A DNA stretch of 8,230 nucleotides, from NCBI GenBank assembly GCA_021732895.1, contig JAKFWE010000077.1, positions 1-8,230 of the forward strand, given 5' to 3'. Each line of letters opens with the position of its first letter. Within the stretch, counting starts at the first letter, position 1. Origin of the DNA: Allobosea sp. (lineage in GTDB: Bacteria; Pseudomonadota; Alphaproteobacteria; Rhizobiales; Beijerinckiaceae). Below, piece by piece: positions 6,364 to 8,230 of this stretch. The notes below the pieces were generated by a model, which saw only the letters and a list, made by a program, of their open reading frames with translations, had not been told where the DNA came from and did no database searches. A program made the translations under genes and the position numbers.

Positions 6364-6732
6364 TCAGCTTTGCGCGATGAAGATGGTGCCCAGCATGATC
6401 AGCCCGATGCCGGCGATGCGCGCGGGGCCGAGATCCTCCTGGAAGACGAAATAGGCGTAAGCCGCGACCACGACATAGGCGAGGCTCAGGAACGGGTAGG
6501 CGTAGCTGATCTGCACCCTGGACAGCACGATCAGATGCGAGGCCATGCTGATCACGAAGGTGCAGAGACCGGCGAAGACGAACGGGTTGAAGACGACGCG
6601 AATGACCGTCCAGACCAGTCCATCGCCGGCGACGTCGAGATTGCCGACCCCGGTCATGCCGCGCTTGAGCATGAGCTGGGCCGCGGCGTTGGTCAGCACC
6701 GTGAACAGGATCAGGGGAATGTAGGCGTTCAT
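6364..6732 (-). CDS. Small four-helix transporter, SMR/EamA (ArnE/ArnF-like) type
   Basis: This 122-residue inner-membrane protein has four predicted helices at about 4-22, 48-69, 75-97 and 102-120, the size and layout of small multidrug resistance proteins or half of an EamA (drug/metabolite) transporter. The N-terminus T-N-A-A-A-Q-L-M-L-K-R-G (14-25) and the S-Y-A-Y-P-F-L-S-L (76-84) segment fit the ArnE/ArnF and EamA-like branch. The proton-coupling Glu14 of EmrE is replaced by Thr, so classical drug/proton antiport is unlikely. Such proteins usually work as homo- or heterodimers, and ArnE/ArnF flip lipid-linked aminosugar across the membrane. It is the first gene of the operon with the 38-residue ORF, the epimerase and the aminotransferase. 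ATG 6732 lacks a good Shine-Dalgarno sequence but begins exactly at helix 1. Function by analogy: export or flipping of the product of the downstream enzymes. Confidence 0.85.
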   Translation of the reverse strand: MNAYIPLILFTVLTNAAAQLMLKRGMTGVGNLDVAGDGLVWTVIRVVFNPFVFAGLCTFVISMASHLIVLSRVQISYAYPFLSLAYVVVAAYAYFVFQEDLGPARIAGIGLIMLGTIFIAQS

Positions 6733-6820
6733 CAGGCGAGAGCTTTTCCGCGCGGCTGTTGGCCCTTGATTGCGTCGGAAAATACTTCAAATGCCTTACG
6801 CTGCGGGGCCTTCCTCGCCG

Positions 6821-6863
6821 TAACGTTAAGAGGGTGCTGACGCGATCGCAGAAACCTCTGCGA
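6821..6863. other. Two small palindromes in the gap between phnF-like and transporter genes
   Basis: The 161-bp gap 6733-6893 must hold the 3' end signals of the GntR gene and the promoter of the transporter operon, both on the minus strand. It contains a perfect hairpin TCGCAGA-AACC-TCTGCGA (6846-6863; 7-bp stem, 4-base loop) and an 8-bp palindrome TAACGTTA (6821-6828). The hairpin lacks a T-run, so it is at best a weak terminator. No clear -35/-10 pair could be assigned. The segment at 6775-6800 is A/T-richer than its surroundings, as expected of a promoter. Confidence 0.4.
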
Positions 6864-6893
6864 CGTCTGGCGCGGCGCCCCCGACCTTGCGCC

Positions 6894-7643
6894 TCACTCG
6901 GCGAAGGGCTCGACCACCATCTCCATGCGTTCGCCGGCGAAGACGCTGTCGACGAGGTGAATCGGCGTCAGGTCCGGCAGCGCGTCCACCGCCGCCGACA
7001 GCATCACCGCCGCCTGCGGCGCGAGGCCGAGCAGCGTCGCCTCGCGCGGGCTGGCGAGCCTGGCCGAAAGCCGCGTCGACAGCCGCACGTAATCGGCGAT
7101 GCCCGCCGCCCTGAAGGCGGCCGTGATCGATGCGCCCTCTTGCGCCAGCACAGCGTCGAACCCGGGAAACCGCGCCGCCTCCAGCCAGTGCACGCCGGTC
7201 CCGACCGGCTCCCCGCCGGCCCGGCTCAGCGTCTCGATCCGCCAGAGCGCCGCGCCTTCGGGCAGCCTGAGCGCGGCGCAGGCGGCCTCGTCGCCGGGGA
7301 CGATGCGGGCCTCCAGCACGGCGCCCGAGACGGCGATGCCGGCCTTGCCGAAATTGGAGCGCATGCTGACGCGCCGGCCGAGACGGTAGGGAAAGCGCGG
7401 CGCGCTGACCTGCGTGCCGCGCCCGCGCGCCACGGTCACCAGCCCCCGCTCCGCCAGATGCCGGAAGGCCTGACGCACGGTGTGGCGATGCACGCCGTAG
7501 CGCTCGGCCAGGACGACCGAGGCGGGCAGCGTGTCTCCCGGCGCGTAGTCGCCCTGCGCGATCGCAGCCGCCAGCGCATCGGCGATACGCCGCCAGGCAG
7601 TTCCGACATCGCCGGCCGGAGACGACGCCCCGGCGTCCGTCAT
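6894..7643 (-). CDS. phnF: GntR/HutC-family transcriptional repressor of phosphonate genes (PhnF-like)
   Basis: This is a 249-residue one-component regulator. The N-terminal winged helix-turn-helix (about 15-80) has the GntR pattern L-P-A-S-V-V-L-A-E-R-Y-G-V-H-R-H-T-V-R-Q-A (split by the turn), followed by the wing R-G-R-G-T-Q-V. The C-terminal UTRA ligand-binding domain spans about 95-245. Such PhnF proteins repress C-P lyase genes until phosphonate or phosphate-starvation signals appear. ATG 7643 is chosen over the longer reading to 7745 because homologues start shortly before the HTH, GGATG lies just upstream, and the longer reading would run through the operators. It is divergent from phnG with 74 bp between starts. 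Two operator-like palindromes in that gap imply autoregulation plus control of phnGH. The specific effector cannot be told from the sequence. Confidence 0.92.
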   Translation of the reverse strand: MTDAGASSPAGDVGTAWRRIADALAAAIAQGDYAPGDTLPASVVLAERYGVHRHTVRQAFRHLAERGLVTVARGRGTQVSAPRFPYRLGRRVSMRSNFGKAGIAVSGAVLEARIVPGDEAACAALRLPEGAALWRIETLSRAGGEPVGTGVHWLEAARFPGFDAVLAQEGASITAAFRAAGIADYVRLSTRLSARLASPREATLLGLAPQAAVMLSAAVDALPDLTPIHLVDSVFAGERMEMVVEPFAE

Positions 7644-7660
7644 CAAAATTTCATCCAAAA

Positions 7661-7670
7661 TGTATAGACC
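7661..7670. promoter_or_regulatory. Operator-like site 1 (probable PhnF binding site)
   Basis: TGTATAGACC contains GTATAGAC, a near-palindrome closely related to site 2. It overlaps a possible -35 (TAGACC, 7665-7670) for phnG. From memory, Mycobacterium smegmatis PhnF recognises a similar TATAGAC-centred palindrome. The centre is 33 bp, about three helical turns, from the centre of site 2. On the minus strand the site contains TATACA, a candidate -10 for phnF itself. Confidence 0.7.
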
Positions 7671-7687
7671 TTTCCTTGCAACCAGCC

Positions 7688-7693
7688 TATGAT
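7688..7693 (+). promoter_or_regulatory. Probable -10 element of the phnGH promoter
   Basis: TATGAT matches the -10 consensus at five of six positions. TAGACC (7665-7670), 17 bases upstream, matches -35 at four of six. Transcription would begin near 7700, about 18 bases before the phnG GTG. The element is sandwiched between operator sites 1 and 2, a layout expected for repression. Confidence 0.55.
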
Positions 7694-7704
7694 AGTCTAG
7701 ACAT
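7694..7704. promoter_or_regulatory. Operator-like site 2 (probable PhnF binding site)
   Basis: AGTCTAGACAT contains the perfect 8-bp palindrome GTCTAGAC (7695-7702). Read on the minus strand it is TGTCTAGACT, matching site 1 (TGTATAGACC) at 8 of 10 positions in inverted orientation. It starts directly after the proposed -10 and covers the expected transcription start of phnG, so a bound repressor would block initiation. Confidence 0.72.
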
Positions 7705-7717
7705 TGAGGCCTGACCA

Positions 7718-8167
7718 GTGAGCGCCATGACCGAGAAGACCGCACGGCAGAGGTGGATGGCGGTTCTCGCCCGCGCCTCGCGCAGCGAACTCGCCGCGCT
7801 GCTGGAGAGCGTCGGCCCGCCGCCGGCGCACGACCTGCTCAAGCCGCCGGAGACGGGCACGATGATGGTCGAGGGTCGCGCCGGCGGCGCCGGGCGGCGT
7901 TTCAATCTCGGCGAGGCGACGGTGACGCGCTGCGTCGTCAGGCTCGCCGACGGGGCGATGGGCTTTTCCTGGGCGCTCGGCCGCGACGGCGGCAAGGCCC
8001 GCCTCGCCGCGATCCTCGACGGGCTGCTCCAGGCCGAGCCCGAAGCCGGACCGCTCGGCCGCGGCGTCGCGGAGCTCTCGGCGCGCCAGCAGGCGGCCCG
8101 CGAGAACGCCTCGCGCAAGGCCGCCGCCACCAGGGTCGATTTCTTCACGCTGGTGCGGGGCGCCTGA
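7718..8167 (+). CDS. phnG: PhnG, carbon-phosphorus lyase complex subunit
   Basis: This 149-residue subunit belongs to the PhnGHIJKL carbon-phosphorus lyase core complex, which with PhnI transfers the alkylphosphonate to ATP to form the 5-triphosphoribosyl phosphonate before C-P bond cleavage. Family marks are R-W-M-A-V-L-A-R-A (12-20), the central G-R-A-G-G-A-G (53-59), F-N-L-G-E-A-T-V-T-R-C (62-72), G-R-D (88-90), and a C-terminal A-x-T-x-V-D-F-F-T-L (137-144). GTG 7718 is preferred: GAGG (7706-7709) lies 8 bases upstream, whereas ATG 7727 would have 17 bases of spacing. The stop overlaps the phnH start by one base (TGATG), the usual tight coupling in phn operons. Expression is probably repressed by the divergent PhnF-like regulator through the two operators upstream. 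Confidence 0.96.
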   Translation: MSAMTEKTARQRWMAVLARASRSELAALLESVGPPPAHDLLKPPETGTMMVEGRAGGAGRRFNLGEATVTRCVVRLADGAMGFSWALGRDGGKARLAAILDGLLQAEPEAGPLGRGVAELSARQQAARENASRKAAATRVDFFTLVRGA

Positions 8168-8230
8168 TGACGACGCAGCATCGCATCGAGGCGGGCTTCT
8201 CGAACCCGGTCTTCCAGTCGCAGGCGACCT
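8167..8230 (+). CDS. phnH: PhnH, carbon-phosphorus lyase subunit, N-terminus (partial)
   Basis: Only 21 residues are visible before the window ends. The start ATG 8167 overlaps the phnG stop (TGATG). The visible peptide reads M-T-T-Q-H-R-I-E-A-G-F-S-N-P-V-F-Q-S-Q-A. The G-F-x-x-P-V-F-x-x-Q segment is the typical N-terminus of PhnH, the C-P lyase core subunit that forms a dimer at the PhnGI interface. Position after phnG supports it strongly. Confidence 0.9.
   Translation, partial: MTTQHRIEAGFSNPVFQSQAT

Noticed and set aside
5292..6380. Plus-strand ORF of 362 codons opposite the epimerase
   Set aside because: The opposite strand has a complete SDR enzyme with all catalytic residues. This product is low-complexity and matches nothing I recognise.

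Overview
The window looks like chromosomal DNA from a high-GC alphaproteobacterium, probably of the order Hyphomicrobiales. A Bosea- or Methylobacterium-like relative is my guess. The reasons are the codon use, the double cold-shock-domain gene, a YggT gene, HemP, a GntR/C-P-lyase phn locus, and protein sequences that read like that group. It is mostly ordinary housekeeping and accessory metabolism. I see no CRISPR array, transposase, phage gene or origin.

Layout, left to right. Positions 1-120 hold the 3' end of a bacterioferritin gene, with an in-frame TAG before its expected end. A tRNA-Ala(CGC) on the minus strand (208-283) has its own promoter-like sequence. Three plus-strand genes follow: a YggT membrane protein, a beta-carbonic anhydrase, and a double cold-shock-domain gene split by an in-frame TAG. 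Convergent minus-strand genes encode a MOSC protein and the hemin-uptake protein HemP, separated by a 15-bp tandem repeat. An AT-rich intergenic segment and a large imperfect palindrome precede a small secreted protein.

The minus-strand operon at 6732-3751 encodes a four-helix SMR/EamA-type membrane protein, a 38-residue small ORF, an extended-SDR epimerase and a class III aminotransferase. It ends at a stem-loop terminator. The ATGA overlap between epimerase and aminotransferase, and a Shine-Dalgarno sequence overlapping the transporter stop codon, indicate translational coupling. SDR, aminotransferase and small flippase-like transporter together resemble the logic of the Arn lipid-modification pathway, but the substrate is unknown.

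On the right is a phosphonate-use locus. A GntR/UTRA repressor (phnF-like) diverges from phnG and phnH, the first genes of a C-P lyase operon. Two operator-like palindromes lie in the shared promoter region.

The most unusual signal is codon-level. Two unrelated genes (bacterioferritin and the double cold-shock gene) are each interrupted by one TAG codon, while homologous-looking coding sequence continues in the same frame to a TGA. If these two are read through, every recognisable gene end in the window is TGA. This could be amber readthrough or reassignment, recent nonsense mutations, or sequence error; the window alone cannot decide.
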